Virus record (IMG/VR): IMGVR_UViG_3300031162_001060
Span: 1 to 64,000 of that record
Length of the DNA stretch: 64,000 bases
Source: a virus
Direction: 5' to 3' (one strand)
Positions 14,214 to 22,740 of the stretch are shown here, piece after piece; positions within the stretch are counted from its first letter, which is position 1; each line of letters begins with the position of its first letter. Below the pieces are notes generated by a model that saw nothing but the letters and a program-made list of their open reading frames with translations, was not told the DNA's origin and searched no databases. A program made the translations under genes and the position numbers.

Positions 14214-14854
14214 GTATTTTACAAAGCCTGTCAGAACCATTTCCAAGTGAAGTTGAGCGTGAACTTACAAAGGGAAGCGCACGTCTAACTTACATTCCAG
14301 TTAGTGAAGTTATTACACGACTAAACAAGGTTCTTGGTGTAGACATGTGGTCGTATGAAATCATCAACTGCGGGAGGGATTCACTTGACCCTGATTATGT
14401 GGTAGCTCAGGTTCGCTTGACTGTCACGTTTGTACCTACGGACACTGCGCCGAACATCACGATTACTCGTGACGGTATTGGCGGTCAAAAAATTAAGCGC
14501 ACACGTAATGGCGACATTGTCGATTTGGGCGATGAAATGAAGGGTGCTGTGTCGGATGCTTTGAAAAAGGCGGCACAAAGCCTAGGGGTTGGTATCTATT
14601 TAGCTCGCTCTGAAGAATCGTTGTACTTGGAGCATGCGGAAGAAATTGCAGACCAGCCTGTTTCTCAAGAACACTTTGAAAAGCTTAGAGAAATACTGAA
14701 CTCTTTGGATCAAGAAACTGCTGCAAAGTGTAAGTCGTACTGGTCAACGATTTCTGATAACAAAGAGTTTGCTAATCAGAACGTGACAGCAGACTTGCTT
14801 CAGAAGGTGCTGGCATATGTAAAGACGCATCGTTCTGCTGAAGCTGCAGCGTAA
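14210..14854 (+). CDS. Rad52/22-family single-strand annealing protein
   Basis: These proteins anneal complementary single strands for recombination and concatemer formation. The 214-residue product has LTYIPVSEVITRLNKVLGVDMWSYEI and the conserved DEMKGAVSDALKKAAQSLGVGIYL helix of Rad52/Rad22 domains, followed by a helical, variable C-terminus. The GTG start at 14210 overlaps the previous TGA. It is followed directly by a Cas4-like nuclease (TAATG overlap), giving a classic annealase plus exonuclease pair. Confidence 0.85.
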   Translation: MSILQSLSEPFPSEVERELTKGSARLTYIPVSEVITRLNKVLGVDMWSYEIINCGRDSLDPDYVVAQVRLTVTFVPTDTAPNITITRDGIGGQKIKRTRNGDIVDLGDEMKGAVSDALKKAAQSLGVGIYLARSEESLYLEHAEEIADQPVSQEHFEKLREILNSLDQETAAKCKSYWSTISDNKEFANQNVTADLLQKVLAYVKTHRSAEAAA

Positions 14855-15639
14855 TGCAGGATTCACTACCTATTGAACCAATACCATATGGTATTCCGGC
14901 TTATATGTCTCCTAGTTCTATTGGAACATTTCAGCAGTGCCCCCTCAAGTATAAGTACGCCAAGCTAGATCGCCTACCTGAGCCTTCTACGGAGCCACAA
15001 GTATTAGGGTCGTTTGTGCATGAAGTTTTAGAAGAGTTATTTAAGCTGGACGCTGTTGAGCGTACTGAAACAAATGCCAGATCATTAGCTAAGTCGCTGT
15101 GGGAATCCAAATGGGCTGAAGAGTTTTTTGCTTTAACAACGAGAGACGATCCCAACAACTTTCGTTGGAAGGCTTGGTGGTGTATTGAAAACTATTTCAA
15201 AATGGAAGACCCTACTAGCTTTGAAGCTGCTGGTATTGAAGCAAAGATGAACGGCGATATTGATGGTGTTCCTATTTTTGGCATTATTGATCGTTGGACG
15301 TTAGAGAATGACAAGCTAGTAATTTCTGATTATAAGACAGGCAAAAAGCCGCGCCCGCAGTATGAGTGGGAAAAGAAGATGCAGATTGTCATATACAGCT
15401 TACTGCTGAAGGCTATGACTGAGCGTGAAGTTGAAAGAGCAGAGTTATTGTATGTGAAGTCGGGGCAGTTTGCTCGTTATGATGTGACTGAAGATTTAGA
15501 AAACTCTGTGCGCCTAGAGGTTTCTGGCACTTGGGAAGAGCTAAAGGCTAGTTGCGAGTCAGGCATGTTTGAGACACGCACCGGCCCTCTATGCAACTGG
15601 TGTTCTTATCAACCTATTTGCCCTGCATGGAAGAAGTAA
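14854..15639 (+). CDS. RecB/Cas4-like PD-(D/E)XK nuclease with Fe-S cluster
   Basis: The 261-residue protein has S-x-x-x-F-x-x-C-P-x-K-Y-x-Y near residue 29, His56 in GSFVHEVLEEL, Asp146 (GIIDRW), and the catalytic D159-x-K161 (ISDYKTGK). Cys29 plus Cys247, Cys250 and Cys256 (CNWCSYQPIC) have the spacing of the 4Fe-4S ligands in Cas4/AddB-type nucleases. It probably resects DNA ends for the Rad52-like annealase encoded just upstream. No CRISPR-related genes are nearby, so a CRISPR role is not suggested. Confidence 0.88.
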   Translation: MQDSLPIEPIPYGIPAYMSPSSIGTFQQCPLKYKYAKLDRLPEPSTEPQVLGSFVHEVLEELFKLDAVERTETNARSLAKSLWESKWAEEFFALTTRDDPNNFRWKAWWCIENYFKMEDPTSFEAAGIEAKMNGDIDGVPIFGIIDRWTLENDKLVISDYKTGKKPRPQYEWEKKMQIVIYSLLLKAMTEREVERAELLYVKSGQFARYDVTEDLENSVRLEVSGTWEELKASCESGMFETRTGPLCNWCSYQPICPAWKK

Positions 15640-15643
15640 CAAC

Positions 15644-16099
15644 ATGGAGCATATAGATTTTGCTTTGCTGGTTTCTGAAGACGTTAAAAACAAGCTAGAT
15701 CAGAAATCAAAAGACTTTTTACGTCTTGAAGAAAATCGTGAAGAATGGCGTAAGTGCATAATAGCTATTATTTCCACGGTTACAGAGAAAATTAATCAGC
15801 TTAGTGCAGAAGTACGTGCATTGCGCTCGGAGTATACTGGATTTATTATTGATCCCGCTGAAGCGTTAGAGGCTAAACTAGATAAGGCTAAACGATTTAG
15901 GTTTCATGCCGAAAAGCGGCTAATAGAAATAGATCGTTTGACTATGCTTGGCCAAGAAGCCGATCCGTCGCTGTCTTTGGCGACGTTTTTACGTGATGCT
16001 ATTGAAGCGCATAAACAGTGGCATATAGATAATGACTTAGTGCCCTCTGAGGGGGACGATAGTTTGTATGCTGCGTTAGACGGTGTTTGGGGGTTTTAG
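15644..16099 (+). CDS. hypothetical helical protein, 151 aa
   Basis: The product begins MEHIDFALLVSEDVKN and is almost entirely predicted helix, including long charged amphipathic stretches (REEWRKCIIAIISTVTEKINQ and PAEALEAKLDKAKRFRFHAEKR) suggestive of coiled coils. ATG 15644 follows the nuclease stop by four bases. Its stop overlaps the GTG of the glycosyltransferase. No family recognised. Confidence 0.6.
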   Translation: MEHIDFALLVSEDVKNKLDQKSKDFLRLEENREEWRKCIIAIISTVTEKINQLSAEVRALRSEYTGFIIDPAEALEAKLDKAKRFRFHAEKRLIEIDRLTMLGQEADPSLSLATFLRDAIEAHKQWHIDNDLVPSEGDDSLYAALDGVWGF

Positions 16100-17196
16100 T
16101 GAAGATCGGGTTTGCTACGAATGACTGGTCTCATACAGCTAAGGATGTTTTGGGCTACCCAATTATTGGAGGCTCAGGGTACATCCGTGTCGGCCAGTAC
16201 ATTAAACCGCTGCGGGATGCTGGGTATGATGTAGCAATTGGTATTTTAGCTCATAATCCCAAGACGGGATGTTTTGGTATTCACTCGTGGGATGGGAACA
16301 CTACATTTGACTGTGATGTTATCGTTATGCAGCGTTACATGCACATGGAGGTTTTACCGGATATTAAAAAGGCTCAATCAGCTGGCCAGATTGTGCTACA
16401 AGACGTAGACGATTGGTATTGGGGGTTGAGTGCTAAGAATCAAGCTAAAAAAGCCTCTGATCCTAGTTTAAATAAAATAGAAAATACAGTTTGGTACAAA
16501 AATATTATTCAACAGTCTGATGGAATTATTACGTCTACTCCTTTTTTGACGGAAAAAATTAGTAAATGGAATGAAAATTGTTTGATGAACGGTAATTATG
16601 TTACATTAAACAAATTTCGAGAGCATCGCGTACATACAAATATATACGAGAAGTACAGTTTAGGCTGGATTGGCTCTACTGCACATCGCAGTGGCGACCT
16701 AGAGATGTTAAAACCGCATGCTATGAAAATTGCCGAATTTGCTAATTGGCATCATACGGGACACACGCCAAATAACTTCCACCCTAATTTTTATAGCGAG
16801 ATTGGTGTGGGGAAGTCGATGGTTACAACCCATCCCTTTGTTGCTCCTCACGTATTGATAGATGGTATGAATTTTGATGTAGGGGTTGTCCCTTTAACAA
16901 ACATTCCGTTTAATCACGCAAAGTCGTATATTAAAGGCTTAGAGTATGCGGCGGCGTGCATACCTTTTGTAGCTTCATGGTCGCCTCAATACGAAAAGTT
17001 AGTAGAGGAGCACGGTATTGGTGAGCTAGCCAAGTCTCCAAAAGACTATGTGCAAAAGCTTAAAAAGTATCAAGATGTTAATTATCGTCAAGAAATGTCT
17101 GATTCTAATAGAAAGCGTGTTAAAAGGTTTGATATTCAGCATGGAATGTCAAACTTGTTGTTAACCATTAAATCATTAGTAAAAGGAGCGAAATGA
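16099..17196 (+). CDS. GT-B (GT4-like) glycosyltransferase
   Basis: The 365-residue enzyme begins KIGFATNDWSHTAKDVLGYP, with a glycine-rich N-terminal GGSGYIRVGQYI segment, a middle IGWIGSTAHRSGDLEML strand and the donor-site block DVGVVPLTNIPFNHAKSYIKGLEYAA, where E-x-x-x-x-x-x-P is typical of GT4-like enzymes. Length and layout fit a GT-B fold. The GTG start at 16099 overlaps the preceding TAG. Donor and acceptor are unknown. Confidence 0.8.
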   Translation: MKIGFATNDWSHTAKDVLGYPIIGGSGYIRVGQYIKPLRDAGYDVAIGILAHNPKTGCFGIHSWDGNTTFDCDVIVMQRYMHMEVLPDIKKAQSAGQIVLQDVDDWYWGLSAKNQAKKASDPSLNKIENTVWYKNIIQQSDGIITSTPFLTEKISKWNENCLMNGNYVTLNKFREHRVHTNIYEKYSLGWIGSTAHRSGDLEMLKPHAMKIAEFANWHHTGHTPNNFHPNFYSEIGVGKSMVTTHPFVAPHVLIDGMNFDVGVVPLTNIPFNHAKSYIKGLEYAAACIPFVASWSPQYEKLVEEHGIGELAKSPKDYVQKLKKYQDVNYRQEMSDSNRKRVKRFDIQHGMSNLLLTIKSLVKGAK

Positions 17197-17669
17197 AGAG
17201 AAGAAAACCAATGAAGCGCACTCCTTTAAAGAAAGGGTCTAATAATCTTAAACGCTCTCACCTTAAAAAAAGATCTGATAAAATGTCTGCTCAGTACGTT
17301 GAGCGCCGAGAAATTGTTGGGCGCTTGTTGAAAGAGCGCCCATACTGTGAAGCGTGTATGGTGTGGGGAGGGTATGACGCCGTTAACGGTTTGTTAGAGT
17401 CGCTAGTCGTGCACCAGCAGATGTCTAAAGATATCCACGAGTTAGTGAATCGCTCGCAGGGGGGAAGTATATTAGAAGAACAGAATTTGCTGGCTGTCTG
17501 TCGGCAATGCCACAGTAGAATCACTAGAGAGCCTACAACGGCAGAAACTATAGGACTTCATCTTGAAAGCTGGTGTAACCATCCACCTTATTATGTAGAA
17601 GCAGAAAGGTTAAGGCGTGACTGGAAAAACGGAATTACTACAGAGCCTTATTGGCGAGACAACTACTGA
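17193..17669 (+). CDS. HNH endonuclease, 158 aa
   Basis: A basic N-terminus (MKRRKPMKRTPLKKG) is followed by an HNH core: Cys52 and Cys55, HELVNR at 82-87 with the conserved H, Asn98 and CRQCH at 103-107. The two cysteine pairs bind structural zinc and the H, N and H positions form the nuclease motif. In phages such enzymes may be free-standing homing endonucleases or packaging-related nucleases; position among accessory genes favours the former. It overlaps neighbours at both ends. Confidence 0.82.
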   Translation: MKRRKPMKRTPLKKGSNNLKRSHLKKRSDKMSAQYVERREIVGRLLKERPYCEACMVWGGYDAVNGLLESLVVHQQMSKDIHELVNRSQGGSILEEQNLLAVCRQCHSRITREPTTAETIGLHLESWCNHPPYYVEAERLRRDWKNGITTEPYWRDNY

Positions 17670-18516
17670 ATATCCTGACTTACTAGATGAGATTAACTCT
17701 CTGTCTGGAGGGTTTTCTGATGAACATCTGCCTTTGTTGGATAGAGAGGAAGTTGATGAGACTTATTTGTCCGAATATCAAAAGACGTGGCGCAGAGACG
17801 GTGTAGTTATTTTAGAGTCGTTTATGCCTGAGAATCTAATTCAAGCTTACCGCCGTGACTGGATCCAGCATAATAGAATTAATCATGATCGCCCTATGGG
17901 ATACCCCGGCGAATGCGCTTACTTTAAAGTAAGCAGCTTGATGGATATTGCCACGTATGGTCCACTTCATGATTTAATGTCTCATTTGATAGGGGACCAG
18001 ATGGCTGTGCATCTTAACTTGACTGGGTGGAAATCTACACAACGGAATTGGCATCAAGATGGATATTTAAATCCTGACACAAACGCTGATCATTACTTAG
18101 CCGTGTGGGTCGCTTTAGACGATGTTGATCCGGATTCTGGCCCTTTTGAGTATGTGAAGGGAAGTCATGTGTTGCCTACGATTACTCAGGATGCTACTAA
18201 AGCTAGGTTGGCGGCGTCCGACAGGGACAGTCCTATGTGGCCAAAATATTCAGAGGAGTTTCTTACACCAATGTTTGAAGATATTTTGGCTCGGGGCAAT
18301 CTTACTACGGATAAGTTTATTGCGAAAAAGGGCGACGTTTTACTGTGGCACGCCCGGTTAATGCACCGTGGTTCCGTTCCAAACAATCCTGATTTGTGGA
18401 GGGAGTCAGTTATTTTGCATTATTCTGGAGTGAATCATCGCCCAGATATGATTTCGGCAGTTCAACACAATAATGGCGCTTGGTTTTTTCCAATTGATCA
18501 ACCGATCTCGTTGTAA
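17617..18516 (+). CDS. second PhyH-family Fe(II)/2OG dioxygenase
   Basis: The 299-residue product has all oxygenase ligands: His146 and Asp148 (WHQDG), His250 (MHRGS) and Arg262 (LWRESVILHY). It is longer than, and differs in sequence from, the PhyH protein at 10747, so it is a separate lineage rather than a recent duplicate. The GTG start at 17617 lies inside the HNH gene with a 53-base overlap; no better start is visible. The substrate is unknown. Confidence 0.85.
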   Translation: MTGKTELLQSLIGETTTEYPDLLDEINSLSGGFSDEHLPLLDREEVDETYLSEYQKTWRRDGVVILESFMPENLIQAYRRDWIQHNRINHDRPMGYPGECAYFKVSSLMDIATYGPLHDLMSHLIGDQMAVHLNLTGWKSTQRNWHQDGYLNPDTNADHYLAVWVALDDVDPDSGPFEYVKGSHVLPTITQDATKARLAASDRDSPMWPKYSEEFLTPMFEDILARGNLTTDKFIAKKGDVLLWHARLMHRGSVPNNPDLWRESVILHYSGVNHRPDMISAVQHNNGAWFFPIDQPISL

Positions 18517-18519
18517 GTT

Positions 18520-18900
18520 ATGGCTGCGTCCTACGGTAAATCTGCTAAAGCGAAAGCGACCCGATTACATAGTTTGTTAGTCCGATCTAGAGACTGTTTT
18601 ACTTGTAGGTGGTGTGGGGCTAAACGAGACGATGGCAAGCAGGTTCAGTGTGCACATATTATTTCTCGGTCGGTTTCTGCCACGAGAACAGATGAGCGAA
18701 ATGCTGTAGCGTTGTGTGCTAGCTGCCATTGGAAACAGTCTAAAAATCCATTGGTATGGGCGCGGTGGTTGGAAGCGGAGTTAGGCAGAGAACATCTTGA
18801 CGATTTATTACAGCGGGGCGTTCCGGGGGTTAAGGTTGATTGGGAAGCTGAAGTTGAGCGGTTAACAGCCGCTATTGACGCTTTAAATAAAAGAGGATAG
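18520..18900 (+). CDS. HNH / recombination endonuclease-like, 126 aa
   Basis: The protein has the zinc pair around Cys29-Cys32 (CRWCG), CAHIISRS at 44-51 with the HNH histidine, Asn61 (ERNAVALC) and CASCH at 66-70. This resembles NinG-like or free-standing HNH recombination nucleases. It is unrelated in detail to the HNH protein at 17193. The last codons overlap the promoter of the next gene. Confidence 0.82.
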   Translation: MAASYGKSAKAKATRLHSLLVRSRDCFTCRWCGAKRDDGKQVQCAHIISRSVSATRTDERNAVALCASCHWKQSKNPLVWARWLEAELGREHLDDLLQRGVPGVKVDWEAEVERLTAAIDALNKRG

Positions 18901-18903
18901 AAT
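18875..18903 (+). promoter_or_regulatory. leaderless promoter for the gene at 18910
   Basis: TTGACG (18875-18880), a 17-base spacer, TAGAAT (18898-18903), six bases, ATG 18910. The promoter is embedded in the end of the HNH gene. Confidence 0.75.
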
Positions 18904-18909
18904 ACAGCT

Positions 18910-19260
18910 ATGCAGCAAGTAAGAAATAAGCCGATTAGTCAAATTGAAGTAGAGAGCGAGTTGGTTCGCTTAATTTCTGAGATTGAACAAGAGACTGAAG
19001 AGTTTGAAATTCTTTCTAAAGATTATGCTGTTAAAGAATCTGAATATAAGAAAGCTTGGTATAAAGAGTACTTGGCTGCTGATGGCGCTGTGAAGCAGAA
19101 AGAAAGCTGGGCTGGGTACAAGACAAGCGATTTGCATTATGAGGCTATGATTGCTGAGGCTTTGTTAAAAGCCAAGCGAGAGCGTCTTCATTCGCTACGA
19201 ACTGCATGTGATGCTTTACGCACGATTGCGGCAAACGTAAGATCACAAGTCAAGTTTTAG
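18910..19260 (+). CDS. hypothetical coiled-coil protein, 116 aa
   Basis: The product is almost wholly charged helix (VESELVRLISEIEQETEEFEILSK-type heptads, then a lysine-rich segment), with the tryptophan/tyrosine cluster KKAWYKEYLAA. Proteins of this kind recur in phage early regions next to recombination genes, but no function is known. It has no ribosome site and a leaderless promoter. Confidence 0.65.
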   Translation: MQQVRNKPISQIEVESELVRLISEIEQETEEFEILSKDYAVKESEYKKAWYKEYLAADGAVKQKESWAGYKTSDLHYEAMIAEALLKAKRERLHSLRTACDALRTIAANVRSQVKF

Positions 19261-19270
19261 GAGAACTGTT

Positions 19271-19894
19271 ATGGAAAAGCAGCTACTTAATGTGGGGTGC
19301 GGTACTCACTACATAGACGGATGGGTTAACACGGACGTGTGGCAGGATCATTCTACTACGCCTGATGTTTTGGTAAAGATGGATGAGCCATATCCGTTTG
19401 ATGATGATACGTTTGATGCGATCTATCTGGGCCATGTTTTGGAGCATATTGCGTGGCCTAGGCTTGGTGTCTTTTTAACGGACATGGTTCGTATTGCTAA
19501 GCCGGGTGCTCCTGTTCTTGCGGTTGGGCCTGATGTCCATAAGTGCATTAAGCGGTGGGCAAATAAACTAGAGCCTTGGGATATGGTGGTCTCCACCATG
19601 GAGCATCAAGACGTAGACTCGCAAATCTATCACATGTCTGACGACGGTAAGTATCTTACTAAGACTCCGCCGGAGTGGTGGGATGGTGCAGCGCATCATT
19701 GGAATTGCTATGAAGAGCGTTTAGAGCTAGTCATGAACACACATTTTGATAATGTGAAGGTTTACTCTCCCTACATTGAGCGGGATCTTCCAGGCAACCG
19801 CCAAGATTGGTATGACTCCCGAACAAACATGCGTTGGCCTACCGTAGGGTACTGGTGGTGGCAGTGTGCAGTTATGGGGTATGCGCCGTCGTGA
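19271..19894 (+). CDS. class I SAM methyltransferase-like protein
   Basis: The 207-residue protein contains motif I LLNVGCGTHY, GWVNTDVW, DDTFDAIYLGHVLEHI (post-motif II to IV region) and RIAKPGAPVLAVGPD, all typical of small-molecule or glycan methyltransferases. An AGGAG site precedes ATG 19271. Its final bases overlap the GTG of the ParB-like gene. The substrate is unknown, but modification of sugars or nucleotides fits the neighbours. Confidence 0.75.
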   Translation: MEKQLLNVGCGTHYIDGWVNTDVWQDHSTTPDVLVKMDEPYPFDDDTFDAIYLGHVLEHIAWPRLGVFLTDMVRIAKPGAPVLAVGPDVHKCIKRWANKLEPWDMVVSTMEHQDVDSQIYHMSDDGKYLTKTPPEWWDGAAHHWNCYEERLELVMNTHFDNVKVYSPYIERDLPGNRQDWYDSRTNMRWPTVGYWWWQCAVMGYAPS

Positions 19895-20676
19895 TACACA
19901 ACATTACATCTAATCTTGCAGCTTTAGCGGTAGATATCGACATGCTTGTCCCGCTAGAAACCAACGCCCGCAAAGGGGATGTTGGGGCTATCATGGCGTC
20001 TTATAGTAAGTTTGGGCAGCTTAAGCCTATCGTTGCTGTAATGAATGACGATGAAACCTGTACAGTCATTGCGGGCAACCATCAGTTAGAGGCGGCCAAG
20101 CAGTTAGGTTGGCAGCAGATTGCTGTAGCGATTGTAGACTTAGATTCAGAAGAAGCGTTAGCTTTCTCTTTAGCAGATAATCGAATTTCTGACTTGGGAG
20201 ACACTGACGAATCTATTTTGTTAGACATTCTTTCCCAAAATGTGTCGCTAGATGAAGATTTTTATAGCTCGTTAGGCTGGGATGACTTTTCTATAGCTTC
20301 AATTGAAAACGCTGTTTACTCGGCAGATATTGCACGCTCCCCAAATGATGGTTGGGTTGCACCGACTATTTCAATGGATCGTGTACCTGAACAAAATAAT
20401 GTTCCGGCGTATGTGGCAGATAGTAAAGATGAGGATCCAACAATCAAGTTAGATCCGAAGGAAGTTGCCACTGAGTCAATTGTGACACAAGGCAGCACTG
20501 CTGTGAATGCGTCCGGATCGCGTAATGTTACTATTCAGTATACGCTGGTGTTTGAAAACACCTCCCAGCAGGCGGAATGGTACGGGATTATACAGAAGCT
20601 GCGTGCAAGCCCTGTTTACGAGGGGGCTACAACTACGGAACTTTTGTTCGATTTTATTCGCCAGCATTTGGACTGA
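19891..20676 (+). CDS. ParB/Srx-like nuclease-domain protein
   Basis: Counting from GTG 19891 (overlapping the previous TGA), the N-terminal domain has YSKFGQLKPIVAV and the ParB signature VIAGNHQLEAAKQLG (60-73), then a SLADNRISDLG helix. The C-terminal half is a distinct, low-complexity-to-helical region with VVTQGST- and TSQQAEWYGIIQKLRASP-type segments. It stands directly before the PAPS-reductase-like gene, an arrangement like IbrB-IbrA. Such ParB domains can be nucleotide-binding or nuclease-like; partition is not implied. Confidence 0.82.
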   Translation: MIHNITSNLAALAVDIDMLVPLETNARKGDVGAIMASYSKFGQLKPIVAVMNDDETCTVIAGNHQLEAAKQLGWQQIAVAIVDLDSEEALAFSLADNRISDLGDTDESILLDILSQNVSLDEDFYSSLGWDDFSIASIENAVYSADIARSPNDGWVAPTISMDRVPEQNNVPAYVADSKDEDPTIKLDPKEVATESIVTQGSTAVNASGSRNVTIQYTLVFENTSQQAEWYGIIQKLRASPVYEGATTTELLFDFIRQHLD

Positions 20677-20680
20677 CTTG

Positions 20681-21865
20681 ATGACTAGAAAACAAATGTA
20701 CCTAGATATCAACTGTGTTGAAGCCGCCCGTCAACGTGTTCGCCACGTCTACGATATTTTTGATACGGTGTGTGTTCAGTTTAGTGGAGGCAAAGACAGC
20801 ACTGCCGCTTTGTACTTAGCTAAAGAAGTGCATGAGGAGCGGGGGTTAGGTCCGGTAAAAGCTATTTTTCGCGATGAAGAGTTTGTCTCGCCAGCAGCTA
20901 TAGAATTTGTCACTGAAGTAAGTCAATACGATTGGGTAGACATGGAGTGGTATTGTCTACCGCAGTTACAAGAAGTATGGTATATGGGCATGCGGCAATT
21001 GGTGTTGCTGTGGTCGGCGTTCCGTGAAGAGTGTGGGATGCTTTTGCGAGATTTTCCAGAGAACGCTATTAGGGCAGAAGCCTTTGGGCTTTCAGGAAAC
21101 ATGCAACTGCCTCGTAGAATTGACGAGTACACGATGCAGGGCAAGCGTGGCAGCGTGGCTTTCATTACGGGAGTTAGAGCAAACGAGTCGATGGTGCGTT
21201 ATCGCTCTGTGACTCAGAAGCTCCACGAGAATTATATTAACCGTCCGCAAGGGCTGCCTAAAGGGATACCTCTAAGATTTGCCAAGATTCTGTATGATTG
21301 GACATCTGATGATGTTCTTAAGTTCATTCATGAAGAGCACAATGCTTCGTACTGCAAGTACTATGACTATGCTGCTTTAGGAGGGGCTAACCAGCGTGTC
21401 GGTACTCCATTGTTTTCTACAGCAGCTAGACGTTTGACTGACGTGATCAAGACTGAACCTGAGTTTTATGACAGCTTGATAGAGCTTTACCCAGAAATTG
21501 AAACACAGGTTCATCTTTGGGGAGAGTACGATATTGAGTTATTGGTAGAGGTGTTTTCCGATGAAGGGTGGGACGGCGTTAAAGAGTGTATTGATATTCA
21601 TTTCCTAGATGAAGATTATCGACGTTATGCGCTAACATTTGCAGATAAGTTTAGATCGGCTCACAAAAAAGACCCTTATGCGTATCCGTTAGACCATCTG
21701 GTGCGAACGTTATTACTAAACGCTATCATGGGTAGCCCATCTCCAGTGGGGCCTCAAACCATTGCTCATAAGAAACGTTTGGCCCGTTATTCGATTGATG
21801 ATGAGTCAATGCGATTAGCAGACGCTGATAGCCTTGACTTACAAGACGATTATAGGATAAGTTAA
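20681..21865 (+). CDS. PAPS-reductase-like PP-loop protein (IbrA/DndC-like)
   Basis: The 394-residue protein has the PP-loop FSGGKDST at 34-41 and, downstream, FRDEEFVSPAAIEFV, TGVRANESMVRYRS and LYDWTSDDVLKFI, the layout of PAPS-reductase-superfamily enzymes of the DUF3440/IbrA kind rather than assimilatory CysH. Such enzymes adenylate substrates and are linked to sulfur transfer, including DndC in DNA phosphorothioation. It lies between two ParB-like genes. The reaction is unknown; ATG 20681 is chosen because earlier codons overlap the ParB gene. Confidence 0.8.
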   Translation: MTRKQMYLDINCVEAARQRVRHVYDIFDTVCVQFSGGKDSTAALYLAKEVHEERGLGPVKAIFRDEEFVSPAAIEFVTEVSQYDWVDMEWYCLPQLQEVWYMGMRQLVLLWSAFREECGMLLRDFPENAIRAEAFGLSGNMQLPRRIDEYTMQGKRGSVAFITGVRANESMVRYRSVTQKLHENYINRPQGLPKGIPLRFAKILYDWTSDDVLKFIHEEHNASYCKYYDYAALGGANQRVGTPLFSTAARRLTDVIKTEPEFYDSLIELYPEIETQVHLWGEYDIELLVEVFSDEGWDGVKECIDIHFLDEDYRRYALTFADKFRSAHKKDPYAYPLDHLVRTLLLNAIMGSPSPVGPQTIAHKKRLARYSIDDESMRLADADSLDLQDDYRIS

Positions 21866-21869
21866 AATT

Positions 21870-22397
21870 ATGTATAAAAGTGTTGCTACTGAAAGTTTGC
21901 GTGAGTCGTTTTGGGGGTCAACTACGTATGTAGTCTCCCATGATTTTCAACGTCTAAAGGCTTCGGTTGAATCGTACGGCATCTTACAGCCGATCGTTTG
22001 TCAAGAAACAACTGATTGTATAATCGATGGATTGCATCGGTGGCGTATTGCAAAGCTATTAGATATGCCCGAAGTCCCAATCGTGTATGTAGATGTGCCA
22101 GATGAAGAGGCCGCCGTTATGCATGTGGTTCTTAATCGAAATCGTGGTTTGGTAATAAATAGATTTTTGTCTGAATTGATTCAGGAGCTGGTGCTAGTGC
22201 ATGAGGTTGATGCTGAAGAACTGCAAGATCGTTTAGGATTAAACGATGAAGAGTTTAGTTTGTTGCTAGATGGGTCTTTGATTAGAATGCGTAAGATTAA
22301 AGAACATAAATATTCTCCAGCATGGGTTCCAATTGAGTCCCCCACAGGTGAAAATATTGTAATTGAACGACCTACTGGTGATTCTGAGATAGTTTAA
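21870..22397 (+). CDS. second ParB-like domain protein
   Basis: The 175-residue product has LKASVESYGILQPIV and the ParB box IIDGLHRWRIAKLLDM (51-66), followed by a helical EELQDRLGLNDEEFSLLL region. It is much shorter than the ParB at 19891 and lacks its C-terminal half. TTGACT (21834-21839) lies 18 bases before TAAGTT, which ends six bases before the ATG, so a leaderless promoter is likely. It closes a ParB / PP-loop / ParB triad. Confidence 0.8.
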   Translation: MYKSVATESLRESFWGSTTYVVSHDFQRLKASVESYGILQPIVCQETTDCIIDGLHRWRIAKLLDMPEVPIVYVDVPDEEAAVMHVVLNRNRGLVINRFLSELIQELVLVHEVDAEELQDRLGLNDEEFSLLLDGSLIRMRKIKEHKYSPAWVPIESPTGENIVIERPTGDSEIV

Positions 22398-22398
22398 A

Positions 22399-22740
22399 AT
22401 GGAGAAAATGATGGAACTAAACGCCTATCAGGTAGGGGCTAAGGCTACAGCGATTTATCCTCAAGAGGCAGCTGTTGAGTATTTGACTTTAGGTCTGGCT
22501 AGTGAAGCTGGTGAAGTGGCGGATAAAGTTAAAAAGCATATTAGAGACTCAAACGGCGACTATACTAATCCTGACTTTGTATCAGCAATCACCAAAGAAC
22601 TTGGCGATGTAATATGGTACGCTGCTGTCCTGTCGTGGGAACTGGGCGTGGATCTTAGTGACGTTGCGGAACAGAACATTAAAAAGCTGTACGATCGCGA
22701 AGTGCGAAATAAAATCAAGGGGTCTGGAGATGAACGATAA
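22399..22740 (+). CDS. MazG-like nucleotide pyrophosphohydrolase
   Basis: This 113-residue protein has the MazG/all-alpha NTP-PPase pattern: LGLASEAGEVADKVKKH, supplying the E-x-x-E metal ligands, and ITKELGDVIWYAAVLS, supplying the E-x-x-D pair. It would hydrolyse non-canonical or excess NTPs. It may start at ATG 22399 or the internal ATG 22408. It overlaps the DUF932 gene by 11 bases. Confidence 0.85.
   Translation: MEKMMELNAYQVGAKATAIYPQEAAVEYLTLGLASEAGEVADKVKKHIRDSNGDYTNPDFVSAITKELGDVIWYAAVLSWELGVDLSDVAEQNIKKLYDREVRNKIKGSGDER

Noticed and set aside
14854-15639. CRISPR-associated Cas4
   Set aside because: Cas4-like motifs are present, but there are no cas1, cas2 or repeats and it is coupled to a Rad52-like annealase.
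19891-21865. Complete Dnd phosphorothioation system
   Set aside because: Only a DndC-like superfamily protein is present; no dndB, dndD, dndE or cysteine desulfurase was recognised.
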